From NCBI RefSeq assembly GCF_012277275.1, contig NZ_CP051155.1, positions 496,001-560,000 on the forward strand: a stretch of 64,000 nucleotides of DNA, read 5' to 3'. How positions within the stretch are numbered: position 1 is the first letter of the stretch; each line of letters begins with the position of its first letter. The notes under the pieces were generated by a model. That model saw only the letters and a program-made list of their open reading frames with translations. It was not told the origin of the DNA and did not search any database. The stretch is from Gephyromycinifex aptenodytis (GTDB lineage: Bacteria > Actinomycetota > Actinomycetes > Actinomycetales > Dermatophilaceae). Position numbers and translations under genes: made by a program. Positions 31,058-40,811 of this stretch are shown in pieces.

Positions 31058-33091
31058 TCACTCCCGAACCTCCCCTGTTGCGGGGTCGACCGCGATCGGA
31101 GCCTGTTCTGCGGCGAGACGGTCGTGCACAGTCTGGGCGAGTGCGGGGCCGATTCCCGGGACCGCAATCAACTCTTCGACCGATGCGGCCCGCATCTTCT
31201 TCACCGAGCCGAATTGTTTGAGGAGAGCGGCTCGGCGGGCCGGGCCCAAGCCTGGGACCTCGTCCAAAACGCTGAGCGTCATTGCCTTACTGCGTCGCTG
31301 GCGGTGGAAGGTGATGGCGAAGCGGTGCGCCTCGTCTCGCAGCCGTTGCAGTAGGAACAAACCTTCGCTGCTGCGCGGCAGGATGACCGGGAAGTCCTCA
31401 CCGGGCACCCACACCTCCTCCAACCGCTTTGCGAGCCCGACGACGGCGACGTCCTGCACCCCCACCGCCTGCAGGGCGGCGCTGGCGGCGTTCACCTGCG
31501 GAAGCCCGCCATCGACGACGACAAGCTGGGGCGGATAGGCGAAGCGCTGCGGACGCCCGGTGCGCGGGTCGATGCCGAGTGGAACCTCCACCTCACCGGA
31601 GCCGGCCTCCGGCGAGGGCTGTTCGGCGTCGGCGAGGTGTCGCCGGAAGCGCCTGGTGAGCACCTCGTGCATGGCGGCGGTGTCGTCCACTCGAATCTCA
31701 CCCTCGGCCGAGCTCGCGGTGGCGCTCGCCTCCGTTGCTGCGGCGCCGACCTTGCCCGTCTCACCGCGGATGATGAACCGGCGGTAGTCGGACTTGCGCG
31801 GCAGCCCGTCCTCGAACACCACCATCGAGGCGACGACGTTGGTGCCCTGCACATGCGAGACGTCGTAACACTCGATCCGAAGCGGCGCCTCCGGCAGGCC
31901 CAGTGCCTCCTGCAGCTCCGAGAGTGCCTGTCCGCGGGCTGTCAGATCGCCTGCTCGGCTCACCTTGTGCCGGGCCAGGGACTGTTCGGCGTTGCGACGC
32001 ACAGTCTCGGCGAGCGCTTTCTTGTCTCCGCGCTGGGGTACCCGCACATCGACGGCCGAGCCGCGTCGCTTGCTCAACCACGCCGAGACGGTGTCCAGGT
32101 CGGGTGGGAGTACCGGCAGCAGTACCTCGCGGGGCACCGCTTCGCCTGATTCACCGCCGTACACGCCGATGAGGAGTTGCTCGATCAAGGCGGAGTCGTC
32201 TTCCCCGGAGGCCGTGGCGCGATCCAGCACCCAGCCTCGTTGCCCGCGGATCCGCCCGCCACGGACGTGGAAGACCTGGACGGCCGCCTCCAGTTCGTCA
32301 CCGGCCAGCGCGAACACGTCGGCGTCGGTGGCATCCGGGAGCACCACTGCGCTGCGTTCCAGCGCCTTCTGCAGGGCCCCCAGGTCGTCTCGCAGCCGAG
32401 CGGCCCGTTCGAAGTCCAATTCACTCGCAGCGGCCTTCATCGCCCGCTCCAACCGGGCCACGAATCGGCCCGTTTGACCCGCCATGAAATCGCAGAACTC
32501 CTCGGCGATCGCACGATGTTGGGACTCATCCACCCGACCCACACACGGCGCAGAACACTTGTCGATGTAGCCCAACAAGCACGGCCGCCCCGATTGCTGA
32601 GCGCGGTTGAACACGCCCTTACTGCAGGTGCGTATCGGGAAGACCCGCAGCAACAGATCGAGCGTCTCTCGGATCGCCCAGGCGTGGGTGTACGGCCCGA
32701 AATAGCGCGTTCCGGCTCGTTTACTGCCGCGCAGGACCATGGCGCGGGGAAAGGCTTCCCCCATGGTCACGGCCAGATAGGGGTAGGACTTGTCGTCGCG
32801 ATATTTGACGTTGAAACGCGGGTCGTACTCCTTGATCCAGGAGTACTCCAGTTGCAGGGCCTCAACCTCGGTGCTCACCACCGTCCACTCCACCCGGGAG
32901 GCGGCAAAGACCATCCGGCGGGTGCGTGGGTGCAGGTGGGCTACGTCTTGGAAGTAGGAAGAGAGCCGGGACCGAAGCGACTTGGCCTTGCCCACATAGA
33001 TGACCCGCCCCTGCTGATCCAGGAAACGGTAGACACCCGGATCGGTCGGGATCTCCCCTGGGCGAGGTCGGTACGTCGAGGGATCAGCCAC
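31058..33091 (-). CDS. uvrC: Excinuclease ABC subunit C
   Basis: 677 residues. It makes both incisions in nucleotide excision repair. The GIY-YIG nuclease is at residues ~15-95 ([21 protein letters not shown]), the zinc-less cysteine group near residues 150-180, the UVR helix around residue 205-235 ([18 protein letters not shown]), the RNase H-like second nuclease in the middle ([24 protein letters not shown]) and a C-terminal helix-hairpin-helix ([19 protein letters not shown]). GTG 33091 starts 6 nt after a -10 element, so the mRNA is probably leaderless and damage-induced (see promoter at 33098-33120). Confidence 0.96.
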   Translation of the reverse strand: MADPSTYRPRPGEIPTDPGVYRFLDQQGRVIYVGKAKSLRSRLSSYFQDVAHLHPRTRRMVFAASRVEWTVVSTEVEALQLEYSWIKEYDPRFNVKYRDDKSYPYLAVTMGEAFPRAMVLRGSKRAGTRYFGPYTHAWAIRETLDLLLRVFPIRTCSKGVFNRAQQSGRPCLLGYIDKCSAPCVGRVDESQHRAIAEEFCDFMAGQTGRFVARLERAMKAAASELDFERAARLRDDLGALQKALERSAVVLPDATDADVFALAGDELEAAVQVFHVRGGRIRGQRGWVLDRATASGEDDSALIEQLLIGVYGGESGEAVPREVLLPVLPPDLDTVSAWLSKRRGSAVDVRVPQRGDKKALAETVRRNAEQSLARHKVSRAGDLTARGQALSELQEALGLPEAPLRIECYDVSHVQGTNVVASMVVFEDGLPRKSDYRRFIIRGETGKVGAAATEASATASSAEGEIRVDDTAAMHEVLTRRFRRHLADAEQPSPEAGSGEVEVPLGIDPRTGRPQRFAYPPQLVVVDGGLPQVNAASAALQAVGVQDVAVVGLAKRLEEVWVPGEDFPVILPRSSEGLFLLQRLRDEAHRFAITFHRQRRSKAMTLSVLDEVPGLGPARRAALLKQFGSVKKMRAASVEELIAVPGIGPALAQTVHDRLAAEQAPIAVDPATGEVRE

Positions 33092-33097
33092 GACGCA

Positions 33098-33120
33098 ACC
33101 CTAGACGTGCCCACCGACAA
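33098..33120 (-). promoter_or_regulatory. RecA-independent DNA-damage (RecA-NDp/PafBC type) promoter of uvrC
   Basis: TTGTCGGTG, exactly 8 nt, then TAGGGT: a full match to the mycobacterial RecA-NDp consensus TTGTCRGTG-N8-TANNNT, known to be activated by PafBC. The uvrC GTG lies 6 nt further on. Confidence 0.85.
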
Positions 33121-33173
33121 GCGGGTCCGCGGCGTGGACGCCCCGCGGCCCCACACCGCAGTGACGGGGTGCT

Positions 33174-33605
33174 TCAGGCTGGGGACGGAGTGGCTGTGGG
33201 TGCAAGGGAATCGAGGCCACGCGGGGAGGGCCCGGCCTTGACCGCGCCGGTAGCCGGATCGAAGACACTGCCGTGCAGGACGCAGACCAGGTCCCCGGTG
33301 TCGGGGTCGACGCGACTGACGCGACCGTTCGCGTGGTGGCACACATCAGAGAAGACCTTGTAGTCACCGGCTGTCGGCTGGGTCACGACCGCCTTGACGT
33401 CCTCGAGGAAGGCGGCGCCGCCGACCGGGACCTCGCCCGCAGCCACCGCAGCATCCGCAGCGGCCCGGATCTGTTCGATATCGACCTCTGTGGCGGGGCT
33501 GCTTTCTCCGCGCGAAGAGCAACCGGCGACGACGGTCAGCGTGGCCACGACCCCGGCCGCCTTGAGCAGCACTCGACGGTTGACCACTGGAGAGACATCG
33601 CCCAT
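33174..33605 (-). CDS. Tat-exported Rieske [2Fe-2S] lipoprotein, copy 1
   Basis: 143 residues. The N-terminus has a twin-arginine signal (VNRRVLLKAAG) and a lipobox (TVVAGC), so a folded protein is exported and lipid-anchored outside the membrane. The Rieske ligands are CHHANGRV and CVLHGSVFD with 16 residues between; the extra disulfide cysteines of bc1 Rieske proteins are missing. The C-terminal tail is Pro/Thr/Ala-rich. The electron partner is unknown. It is a tandem paralogue of the gene at 33694-34122. ATG 33605 has GAGGT upstream. Confidence 0.88.
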   Translation of the reverse strand: MGDVSPVVNRRVLLKAAGVVATLTVVAGCSSRGESSPATEVDIEQIRAAADAAVAAGEVPVGGAAFLEDVKAVVTQPTAGDYKVFSDVCHHANGRVSRVDPDTGDLVCVLHGSVFDPATGAVKAGPSPRGLDSLAPTATPSPA

Positions 33606-33693
33606 TACCTGGACCTCTTTCTACGTCACGTATCGAATATCGCGGCCGGTGGCGCCGATCGGCAGCCGGCCGAGGAGGAGCGCTCGAGGTCGC

Positions 33694-34122
33694 TCAGCCG
33701 GTGCTTCCGCTCACCGGTACCTCCACCGGGGTCAGTCCGGTTGAGGCTGGACCCACCTCGGCTGCGCCCGTGGCCGGGTTGAACTGGCTGCCGTGCAGGG
33801 CACACACCAGGCGCCCAGTTCCTTTGTCGACGATAGATACTCGGCCGTTCTGGTGCGGGCACACGTCGGAGAAGACCCGGTAATCGCCCTTCGTCGGTTG
33901 AGTGACGACCACGCCTGCGTCGCTGAGGAACTGTGCGCCTCCGACGGGGACCGTTCCGGCGCTGACCGCCTTCTCGACCGCGGCGCGCACTTCTGCGGTG
34001 TCAATCGGCGCAGCAGCGCTGTCGTTTCCTTGCCCCCCGCAACCGGCCAGGAAGGTCACGGTCACGGCGGCGCCTGCCACCTTGAGGACCATTCGGCGAC
34101 TGGGTGCCTTGTTCTGCTCCAT
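33694..34122 (-). CDS. Tat-exported Rieske [2Fe-2S] lipoprotein, copy 2
   Basis: 142 residues from ATG 34122, which has AAGGAG 9 bp upstream; a TTG seven codons earlier is less likely. Tat motif SRRMVLKVAG, lipobox TFLAGC, Rieske ligands CPHQNGRV and CALHGSQFN. The body (VPVGGAQFLSDAGVVVTQPTKGDYRVFSDVC, in parts) is clearly related to copy 1, so the pair arose by duplication. A candidate -10 TAGAGT lies at 34180-34185. The two genes sit between uvrC and uvrA with no visible functional link to repair. Confidence 0.88.
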   Translation of the reverse strand: MEQNKAPSRRMVLKVAGAAVTVTFLAGCGGQGNDSAAAPIDTAEVRAAVEKAVSAGTVPVGGAQFLSDAGVVVTQPTKGDYRVFSDVCPHQNGRVSIVDKGTGRLVCALHGSQFNPATGAAEVGPASTGLTPVEVPVSGSTG

Positions 34123-34198
34123 CACGTTCGGCTCCTTCGCCAAGGATCGGCCGCTCCGGGCGTAGTGGAGCGTCCTGTCACTCTATTGCTTCGACTCC

Positions 34199-34238
34199 GG
34201 GGACCGGACCTGCACCCCGAACGCGGACCAAGGTCCCC
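34199..34238. terminator. Possible hairpin terminator after uvrA
   Basis: GGGGACC (34199-34205) can pair with GGTCCCC (34232-34238) across a 26-nt loop, 35 bp after the uvrA stop. The loop is long and there is no T-tract. Confidence 0.35.
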
Positions 34239-34272
34239 CGAGTTGGGTGGATCAGCCGAGGGCCGGCATCTG

Positions 34273-37200
34273 TCAGGAACGTTTCGCTGCCGCTGCGGCC
34301 TTGCGGGACCGCTTCGGGGGCGCGGCCGCCTTCTTACCGGCCTTAGCGGCCCGCGCCGCGCGCGGATCGAGCACGGCCGCGGCCGGTGCACCTACCTGCG
34401 GCACATGGTCGGCCCGCTGCAGCACCGGCCCGAGGTAGCGGCCGGTGTGACTGGCAGGGTCGGCCGCAATATCCTCCGGGGTTCCGATGCTCACCACGCG
34501 GCCGCCGCCACTGCCACCCTCCGGGCCCATGTCGATGACCCAGTCGGCGTTCTTGATCACGTCAAGGTTGTGCTCGATGACGATGACGGTGTTGCCCTTG
34601 TCGACCAGCCCTTGCAGGACCGCGAGCAGCTTGCGGATGTCCTCGAAGTGCAGTCCGGTCGTGGGCTCGTCCAGGACGTACACCGACCGGCCGCTGCTGC
34701 GTTTCTGCAACTCTGTGGCGAGCTTGACCCGTTGGGCCTCCCCGCCGGAGAGGGTGGTGGCGGGCTGCCCAAGGCGCACATAGCCCAAGCCCACGTCGTT
34801 CAGGGTGCGCATGTGGCGTGCGATCGCCGGGACCGCCGCGAAGAAGTCGGCCGCCTCCTCGATGGGCATGTCCAGAACCTCAGCGATGGTCTTGCCCTTG
34901 AAACGCACCTCTAAGGTCTCGCGGTTATAGCGCGCGCCGTGGCAGACCTCGCAGGGGACGTACACGTCCGGCAGGAAGTTCATCTCGATCTTCAAGGTCC
35001 CGTCGCCGGAACAGGCGTCGCACCTGCCGCCCTTGACGTTGAAGGAGAACCGACCCGGCTGGTAGCCGCGTATCTTCGCCTCGGTCGTCTCGGCGAACAG
35101 GCGACGGACGTGGTCGAAGACGCCGGTGTAGGTGGCCGCGTTGGAGCGCGGCGTACGCCCGATCGGGCTTTGGTCGACGTGGATGACCTTGTCGAGGTGC
35201 TCCAGCCCGGTGACGGTCTTGTGCCGTCCGGGGACCCGGCGTGCCCCGTTGAGTTTGTTCGCCAGCACGTTGTACAGGATGTCGTTGACCAGGGTGGATT
35301 TGCCTGAACCTGACACGCCGGTCACGGCGACCAGGGTGCCCAGGGGGAAGCTGACATCGACTCCGTCCAGGTTGTTCTGGCGGGCCCCGAAGACTTTCAG
35401 CTGCCGCTGCGGGTCGACTCCCCTGCGCTGCTGCGGGACAGGAATGCTCGCCCGTCCCGCCAGATAGGCGCCGGTCAGGGAGTCCTTGTTCTTCAGTAAC
35501 CCCTCCAGCGAGCCCGAATGCACCACGGCACCGCCGTGTTCGCCCGCGCCAGGGCCGATGTCGACGATCCAATCGGCCGAGTGGATGGTGTCTTCGTCGT
35601 GCTCAACCACGATGAGGGTGTTTCCCAGGTCCCGCAGCCGCGTCAGGGTTCCGATGAGCCGATGGTTGTCGCGCTGGTGGAGACCGATGGACGGCTCGTC
35701 CAGCACATACAGGACGCCGACCAGGCCGGAACCGATCTGGGTGGCCAGCCGGATGCGTTGGGCCTCACCGCCGGAGAGGGTGCCCGCCGGGCGATCCATC
35801 GAGAGGTACTCCAGGCCGACGTCGAGCAGGAAACCCAGACGCATCTCGATCTCTTTGACGACCCGCTCGGCGATCGCCGCTTCACGGGAGGTCAGCTCCA
35901 CCTCCTTGAGGAAGCGCGCGCATTCCCCGATGGACAGGGCACACACCTGCGCGATGTTGCGCCCGCCCAGCAGCACCGCCAACGATTCGGGTTTCAGCCG
36001 TGCACCCTTGCACGCCGGGCAGGGGATCTCGCGCATGTATCCCTCGTACCGCTCGCGCGAGGAGTCCGAGTCAGTCTCGGCGTGCCGGCGACGCACGTAA
36101 GGGATGACTCCTTCGAAGCCGGTGGAGTACTGACGATCCCGCCCCCACCGGTTGCGGTACTTGACGTGCACCTTGTGCTTGTGACCTTCGAGGATGGCGG
36201 TCTTGGCCCGTTGCGGCAGGGAGTGCCAGGGCTGGTCCAAGGTGAAGGTGAGGTCTTCGGCGAGCGCGGTCAGTACCCGCAGAAAGTAGTCAGCCACGCC
36301 GGTGGACTGCGACCACGGGGCGATGGCGCCTTCGCGAATTGAGAGGTCCTCATCGGGAATGACCAGTTCGGAGTCCACCTCCAGCTCGGTGCCGATACCG
36401 GTACAGACCGGGCAGGCGCCGAAGGGGCTGTTGAACGAGAACGATCGCGGCTCGATCTCATCGACGTTCAGCGGGTGCTCATTGGGACAGGCCATCTTCT
36501 CCGAGAAGCGCCGCTCGGAGGGTAGTGCGCGCGGGTCTTCGGCCAACTGTTCCGGGGTCGGGTCCTCAGCGATATCGACGAAGTCGATGAGCACGACTCC
36601 CCCAGCCAGCCCCAAGGCGGTCTCGACCGAGTCGGTCAACCGCTGTTTGGCCGATGCGTCCCCGCCCTTGGCGACCAACCGGTCGACGACCACTTCGATG
36701 GTGTGTTTCTTCTGCTTCTCCAGCGTGGGGGGCTGCGCGAGCGAGATGACTTCGCCATCCACCCGCGCTCGGGCGAAGCCCTTGCTCTGGAGTTCGGCGA
36801 AGAGGTCGACGTACTCTCCCTTGCGCCCTCGCACCAACGGTGCCAACACCTGAAAGCGGGTTCTCTCCGGCAATTCCAGCAGTCGATCCACGATCTGTTG
36901 GGGGCTCTGCCGAGTGATCGGTTCCCCGCAGGTGGGGCAGTGCGGTCTGCCGGCGCGAGCGTAGAGCAGCCGCAGATAGTCGTAGACCTCGGTGATCGTC
37001 CCCACCGTTGAGCGCGGGTTGCGGCTGGTGGACTTCTGGTCGATGGAGACCGCAGGCGACAACCCCTCGATGAAGTCGACATCCGGTGGGTCCATCTGCC
37101 CGAGGAACTGGCGGGCGTAGGCCGAGAGCGACTCGACGTAACGACGTTGCCCCTCCGCGAAGATCGTGTCGAAGGCCAGGGAGGATTTACCCGATCCGGA

Positions 37201-37332
37201 CAGGCCGGTGAACACGACGAGCGAATCACGCGGGATGTCGATCGAGACGTCTTTGAGATTGTGCTCGCGGGCGCCTCGAACGATGAGTCGGTCGCGGAGT
37301 CGGGAGAGGTCGGTGCCGGTCGGTGATGCCAC
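34273..37332 (-). CDS. uvrA: Excinuclease ABC subunit A
   Basis: 1019 residues from GTG 37332 ([26 protein letters not shown]). It is the damage-sensing ATPase of nucleotide excision repair. Two ABC modules are visible: Walker [10 protein letters not shown] and GVSGSGKST, signatures [15 protein letters not shown] and [15 protein letters not shown], Walker [13 protein letters not shown] and [12 protein letters not shown]. Zinc modules include [25 protein letters not shown] and CDACSGDG. The last ~45 residues are Ala/Lys-rich. The start is fixed by TACGAT 7 nt upstream, part of a DNA-damage promoter; ATG 37341 is the weaker alternative. Confidence 0.97.
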   Translation of the reverse strand: MASPTGTDLSRLRDRLIVRGAREHNLKDVSIDIPRDSLVVFTGLSGSGKSSLAFDTIFAEGQRRYVESLSAYARQFLGQMDPPDVDFIEGLSPAVSIDQKSTSRNPRSTVGTITEVYDYLRLLYARAGRPHCPTCGEPITRQSPQQIVDRLLELPERTRFQVLAPLVRGRKGEYVDLFAELQSKGFARARVDGEVISLAQPPTLEKQKKHTIEVVVDRLVAKGGDASAKQRLTDSVETALGLAGGVVLIDFVDIAEDPTPEQLAEDPRALPSERRFSEKMACPNEHPLNVDEIEPRSFSFNSPFGACPVCTGIGTELEVDSELVIPDEDLSIREGAIAPWSQSTGVADYFLRVLTALAEDLTFTLDQPWHSLPQRAKTAILEGHKHKVHVKYRNRWGRDRQYSTGFEGVIPYVRRRHAETDSDSSRERYEGYMREIPCPACKGARLKPESLAVLLGGRNIAQVCALSIGECARFLKEVELTSREAAIAERVVKEIEMRLGFLLDVGLEYLSMDRPAGTLSGGEAQRIRLATQIGSGLVGVLYVLDEPSIGLHQRDNHRLIGTLTRLRDLGNTLIVVEHDEDTIHSADWIVDIGPGAGEHGGAVVHSGSLEGLLKNKDSLTGAYLAGRASIPVPQQRRGVDPQRQLKVFGARQNNLDGVDVSFPLGTLVAVTGVSGSGKSTLVNDILYNVLANKLNGARRVPGRHKTVTGLEHLDKVIHVDQSPIGRTPRSNAATYTGVFDHVRRLFAETTEAKIRGYQPGRFSFNVKGGRCDACSGDGTLKIEMNFLPDVYVPCEVCHGARYNRETLEVRFKGKTIAEVLDMPIEEAADFFAAVPAIARHMRTLNDVGLGYVRLGQPATTLSGGEAQRVKLATELQKRSSGRSVYVLDEPTTGLHFEDIRKLLAVLQGLVDKGNTVIVIEHNLDVIKNADWVIDMGPEGGSGGGRVVSIGTPEDIAADPASHTGRYLGPVLQRADHVPQVGAPAAAVLDPRAARAAKAGKKAAAPPKRSRKAAAAAKRS

Positions 37333-37339
37333 GCGGCAC

Positions 37340-37362
37340 ATCGTAGGTGCCACCCCTGACAA
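37340..37362 (-). promoter_or_regulatory. RecA-NDp/PafBC-type promoter of uvrA
   Basis: TTGTCAGGG, 8 nt, TACGAT; one mismatch (G for T) to TTGTCRGTG-N8-TANNNT. GTG 37332 follows after 7 nt, implying a leaderless mRNA. Confidence 0.78.
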
Positions 37363-37486
37363 CCGTTGCAGCGACAGCTCCGGGCGATCACGTATCGCCC
37401 GCAGTGCCCGGGCAGCCTCACTCGCCTGGAACGGGGATTCTCCTCCAAGATGGCCCCAGGATGATTCGCACCTCGAAGGAGCAACC

Positions 37487-38146
37487 ATGACCTATACCGG
37501 GCACGTCACCTCCGCTGGGCCCAGCCAGGTTCGTCAACTCGACGGCCTGACGATCCGTAAGGCAAGCGTGGGGTCGATGGACAACAACGCCTATCTGCTC
37601 ACCTGCACCGCCACCGGCGATCAATTGCTCATCGACGCCGCAGACGACCTGCCCCGCCTGCAGCAACTCATCGCAGAGGGCACTGGGGAATTGAGCGCAA
37701 TCCTCACCACCCACCGGCACGCTGATCACACTCGGGCGTTGACCGGCCTGGCCCAGGCAACCGGTGCCACCACTCTGGCCGGCGAATACGACGCTGATTA
37801 TCTACCGATGGCCCCCGATCGTCGACTCCGCCACGGGGAGCAGATCACCCTGGGTGAACAGCAATTGCATATCACCCATCTGCGCGGGCACACCCCGGGC
37901 GCCATCGCGGTGACATGGACCGCGCCTAACGGACAGGCGCACCTGTTCAGCGGCGACAGTCTGTTCCCCGGGGGTCCCGGCAAGACCTCCACCCCTGAAG
38001 ACTTCGCCCAACTCATGGACGATCTAGAGACCCGCCTCTTCGATGTCCTGGACGACGCCACCTGGGTCTATCCCGGCCACGGGGACGACACCACCCTGGG
38101 CGCTGAACGTCCGCACCTCCCGCAGTGGCGCGAACGCGGTTGGTAG
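37487..38146 (+). CDS. MBL-fold metallo-hydrolase (glyoxalase II-like)
   Basis: 219 residues from ATG 37487, with AAGGAG 4-9 bp upstream. The metallo-beta-lactamase fold is clear: [15 protein letters not shown], the metal motif [17 protein letters not shown] with the third His, [11 protein letters not shown] with the bridging Asp, and YPGHGDDT. It probably hydrolyses a thioester or a related small ester; the substrate cannot be told. It is divergent from uvrA, with 154 bp between the starts. Confidence 0.88.
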   Translation: MTYTGHVTSAGPSQVRQLDGLTIRKASVGSMDNNAYLLTCTATGDQLLIDAADDLPRLQQLIAEGTGELSAILTTHRHADHTRALTGLAQATGATTLAGEYDADYLPMAPDRRLRHGEQITLGEQQLHITHLRGHTPGAIAVTWTAPNGQAHLFSGDSLFPGGPGKTSTPEDFAQLMDDLETRLFDVLDDATWVYPGHGDDTTLGAERPHLPQWRERGW

Positions 38147-38189
38147 CCCCGGGCTCTCGGGGGTCGGGCCGAACTGTCACGATTCGCTG

Positions 38190-39074
38190 GTGACCCGCTA
38201 CCCCTCTCCCTCCGCTTTCCCGGTGGCGCTCGTCCTCGGGGCGGTCGTCTCGGTTCAGTTCGGGGGGGCACTCGCCGCCACGCTGCTGCCCGTGGTCGGT
38301 GTCGCCGGGTCAGTGTCGTTGCGTCTGATCTTCGCCGTCGTCATCATGCTGGCGATAGCCCGGCCCCGGCTGCGCGGCTACCACAGGGCCGACTGGGCCA
38401 CCGTGGCCGCCTTCGGTGTCGCCCTGGCCGGGATGAACGCCGCTTTCTACGCGTCGTTGACTCGACTCCCCCTCGGGGTGGCTGTCACCATCGAGTTCAT
38501 CGGGCCTCTGGTACTCGCTGCCTCCACGACCCGCCGGGTGCGCGACATCATCGCCGTGATCGTGGCGGCGACCGGCGTCATCCTCATCGCCGAGATCGCC
38601 CAGGTCAACTGGGCCCAACTCGACATTCTCGGGATTCTGCTCGCGCTGCTCGCCGGGGCCTTCTGGGCCGGCTACATCGTGCTGTCCGGGCGTGCCGGTG
38701 CACGGTTCCCGCGCCTGGACGGTTTGGCGCTGGCCCTGGTGGTCGCGGCGGTGTTGGTGACACCGTTCGGCATCCTCACCGCGGGAGACACCCTGCTGAC
38801 ACCCGAACCTCTGATCCGCGGGCTGGGGATTGCGGTGCTTTCATCCGTACTGCCCTACTCATTGGAGCTGGTGGCACTGCGCCGCCTCAGCGCCCAGGTG
38901 TTCGGCATCCTGCTCAGCCTGGAGCCTGCGGTGGCAGCCATAGCCGGGTTCTTCGTTCTCGGACAACGACTCGACCCCCTACAACTGGTCGGGATGGGGT
39001 GCGTCGTGGGCGCTTCAGCCTCGGTCACCCGCAGTGCGCAGCCTCCACCCACCCTCCCGGACACGAAACTCTGA
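38190..39074 (+). CDS. EamA/RhtA-like inner-membrane exporter
   Basis: 294 residues from GTG 38190 (VTRYPSPSAFPVALVLGAVVSVQFGGALAATL). There are ten hydrophobic segments in two EamA halves. The N-terminal PVALVLGAVVSVQFGGALAATLLPVVG resembles RhtA, the threonine/homoserine exporter, and SSVLPYSLELVALRRLSAQVFGILLSLEPAVAA (in parts) is the EamA repeat. The start is uncertain: no Shine-Dalgarno, and an earlier ATG would lie inside the preceding gene. With the ThrE-like gene it gives two amino-acid exporter types in the window. Confidence 0.82.
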   Translation: MTRYPSPSAFPVALVLGAVVSVQFGGALAATLLPVVGVAGSVSLRLIFAVVIMLAIARPRLRGYHRADWATVAAFGVALAGMNAAFYASLTRLPLGVAVTIEFIGPLVLAASTTRRVRDIIAVIVAATGVILIAEIAQVNWAQLDILGILLALLAGAFWAGYIVLSGRAGARFPRLDGLALALVVAAVLVTPFGILTAGDTLLTPEPLIRGLGIAVLSSVLPYSLELVALRRLSAQVFGILLSLEPAVAAIAGFFVLGQRLDPLQLVGMGCVVGASASVTRSAQPPPTLPDTKL

Positions 39075-39138
39075 GCCGATACCGGGACCAATGGCCGTGG
39101 CGAGCGGGGATCCGGTCCGGGACCGCCCGCCGGGACGC

Positions 39139-39175
39139 TACCGTAAATGTGCGAAGTCGCGCGGTGCACATGCAC
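39139..39175 (+). promoter_or_regulatory. Candidate promoter and operator of the CoA-transferase gene
   Basis: TACCGT (39139-39144) fits the TANNNT -10 form. About 20 nt downstream GTGCACATGCAC (39164-39175) has palindromic arms GTGCA/TGCAC, well placed for a repressor. No regulator is adjacent; the function is inference. Confidence 0.3.
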
Positions 39176-39204
39176 CTGCACGTCATTCATCGGACGGAGG
39201 AAAG

Positions 39205-40719
39205 ATGGCCAGTCGCGTCGGCAACAAGCAGATGCGGAACAAGATCATGCCCGCAGCAGATGCTGCAGCGTTCATCAAGCACGGTGACAACGTTGGCATG
39301 AGCGGTTTCACGGGGGCCGGTTACCCCAAGGCGGTGCCTGTTGCGCTCGCGACGCAGATCCGCGAGGAGACCGCAGCCGGGCGCCCCTTTGACATCGGAG
39401 TGTGGACGGGGGCCTCGACGGCTCCTGAACTCGATGGTGCGCTCGCTGAAACTGGCGGTATGAAGACCCGTCTGCCTTACCAGTCGGACCCGGTCACTCG
39501 CTCCAAGATCAACTCGGGCGAGACGGACTACATCGACATTCACCTGTCGCACCTGGGCCCGCTCGTGCGTGAAGGCTTCCTGGGGACCTTGGACACCGCC
39601 GTCATCGAGGTCACCGCCATCACCGAAGACGGGCGTTTGGTTCCCAGTTCTTCGGTGGGTAACAACAAGGTGTGGCTGGATGAGGCAGAGAAGGTCATCC
39701 TCGAGGTCAACTCGTGGCAGAGCACCGATCTCGAGGGCATGCACGACATCTACGACCGCTTCGCTCTGCCCCCTTACCGGCAGCCGGTTCAGATGCTCAA
39801 GCCCAGCGATCGGCTCGGTCAGCCGTACCTGACGGTCGACCCTGAGAAGGTCATCGCGGTTGTCGAAACCGACCAGCGGGACCGCAACACGCCGTTCAAG
39901 CCGCTGGACGAGACGTCCAAAGCCATTGCCGGGCACCTGCTGGACTTCCTTCAGCACGAGGTGAACGTGGGACGGCTTCCCAAGGAGCTGCTTCCGTTGC
40001 AGTCCGGTGTCGGCAACATCGCCAACGCCGTCCTGGCCGGGCTGCTGGACTCCCCGTTCGAGAACCTCACGTCCTACACCGAGGTCATTCAGGACGGAAT
40101 GGTCGAGCTGATCGACGCCGGCAAGGTCACGATGGCGTCGGCGACCGCGTTCTCACTCTCCCCGGATGCCGCGGAGCGCATGAACCAGAACGCCAAGACG
40201 TACCGGCGAAACATCATCCTTCGCCCGCAGGAGATCTCGAACCACCCCGAGCTCATCCGGCGTCTGGGTGTCATCGCCACGAACGGCCTCATCGAGGCCG
40301 ACATCTACGGCAACGTCAACTCGACGCACATCATGGGTAGCCGGATGCAGAACGGTATCGGCGGTTCGGGCGACTTCGCTCGTAACGCCTACATCTCGGC
40401 ATTCGTGACGCCCTCGACGGCCAAGGGTGGTGCGATCTCCTCGATCGTGCCGTTCGTCAGCCACGTCGACCACACCGAGCACGACACGCACATCCTGGTC
40501 ACCGAGCAGGGTCTTGCGGACCTGCGCGGTCTTGCGCCTCGCAAACGCGCCAAGGTGATCATCGAGAAGTGCGCCCACCCCACGTACCGTCCCCTGCTGG
40601 AGGAGTACGTGCAGCGGGCTTCCAAGGTCGCCAACGGCCAGCACACCCCGCACGATCTGGAGCAGGCGCACTCCTGGCACCGCCGGTTCCTGACCTCGGG
40701 CACGATGATGCCGAGCTGA
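39205..40719 (+). CDS. Acetyl-CoA hydrolase/transferase family protein (succinyl-CoA:acetate CoA-transferase type)
   Basis: 504 residues from ATG 39205 with GGAGG upstream. It belongs to the Ach1/AarC/Cat1 class I CoA-transferases. The thioester-forming glutamate is Glu293 in YTEVIQDGM, matching Glu294 of AarC; the second conserved loop is GIGGSGDFARNAYIS. Likely reactions are transfer of CoA between acetate and succinyl-CoA, or acetyl-CoA hydrolysis. It could help convert acetyl-CoA (also the ornithine fermentation product) to acetate. It ends at a strong convergent terminator. Confidence 0.92.
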   Translation: MASRVGNKQMRNKIMPAADAAAFIKHGDNVGMSGFTGAGYPKAVPVALATQIREETAAGRPFDIGVWTGASTAPELDGALAETGGMKTRLPYQSDPVTRSKINSGETDYIDIHLSHLGPLVREGFLGTLDTAVIEVTAITEDGRLVPSSSVGNNKVWLDEAEKVILEVNSWQSTDLEGMHDIYDRFALPPYRQPVQMLKPSDRLGQPYLTVDPEKVIAVVETDQRDRNTPFKPLDETSKAIAGHLLDFLQHEVNVGRLPKELLPLQSGVGNIANAVLAGLLDSPFENLTSYTEVIQDGMVELIDAGKVTMASATAFSLSPDAAERMNQNAKTYRRNIILRPQEISNHPELIRRLGVIATNGLIEADIYGNVNSTHIMGSRMQNGIGGSGDFARNAYISAFVTPSTAKGGAISSIVPFVSHVDHTEHDTHILVTEQGLADLRGLAPRKRAKVIIEKCAHPTYRPLLEEYVQRASKVANGQHTPHDLEQAHSWHRRFLTSGTMMPS

Positions 40720-40741
40720 GGCACCCAGGCGACAAGTAGCT

Positions 40742-40777
40742 GACAAGGGGCGGACCGCTTGCGGTCCGCCCCTTGTC
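40742..40777. terminator. Bidirectional terminator between the CoA-transferase gene and terC
   Basis: GACAAGGGGCGGACCGC pairs over 17 bp with its perfect complement; only 2 nt separate the arms, so the real loop is about 4 nt. It serves two convergent genes. Confidence 0.87.
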
Positions 40778-40811
40778 GTGCGCTGGTTTGCCTAGTGCGC
40801 CCAGCCGCACC

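Noticed and set aside
30982-31167. Extended RapZ N-terminus
   Set aside because: The added 62 residues overlap uvrC; ATG 30981 has AGGAG and the family N-terminus.
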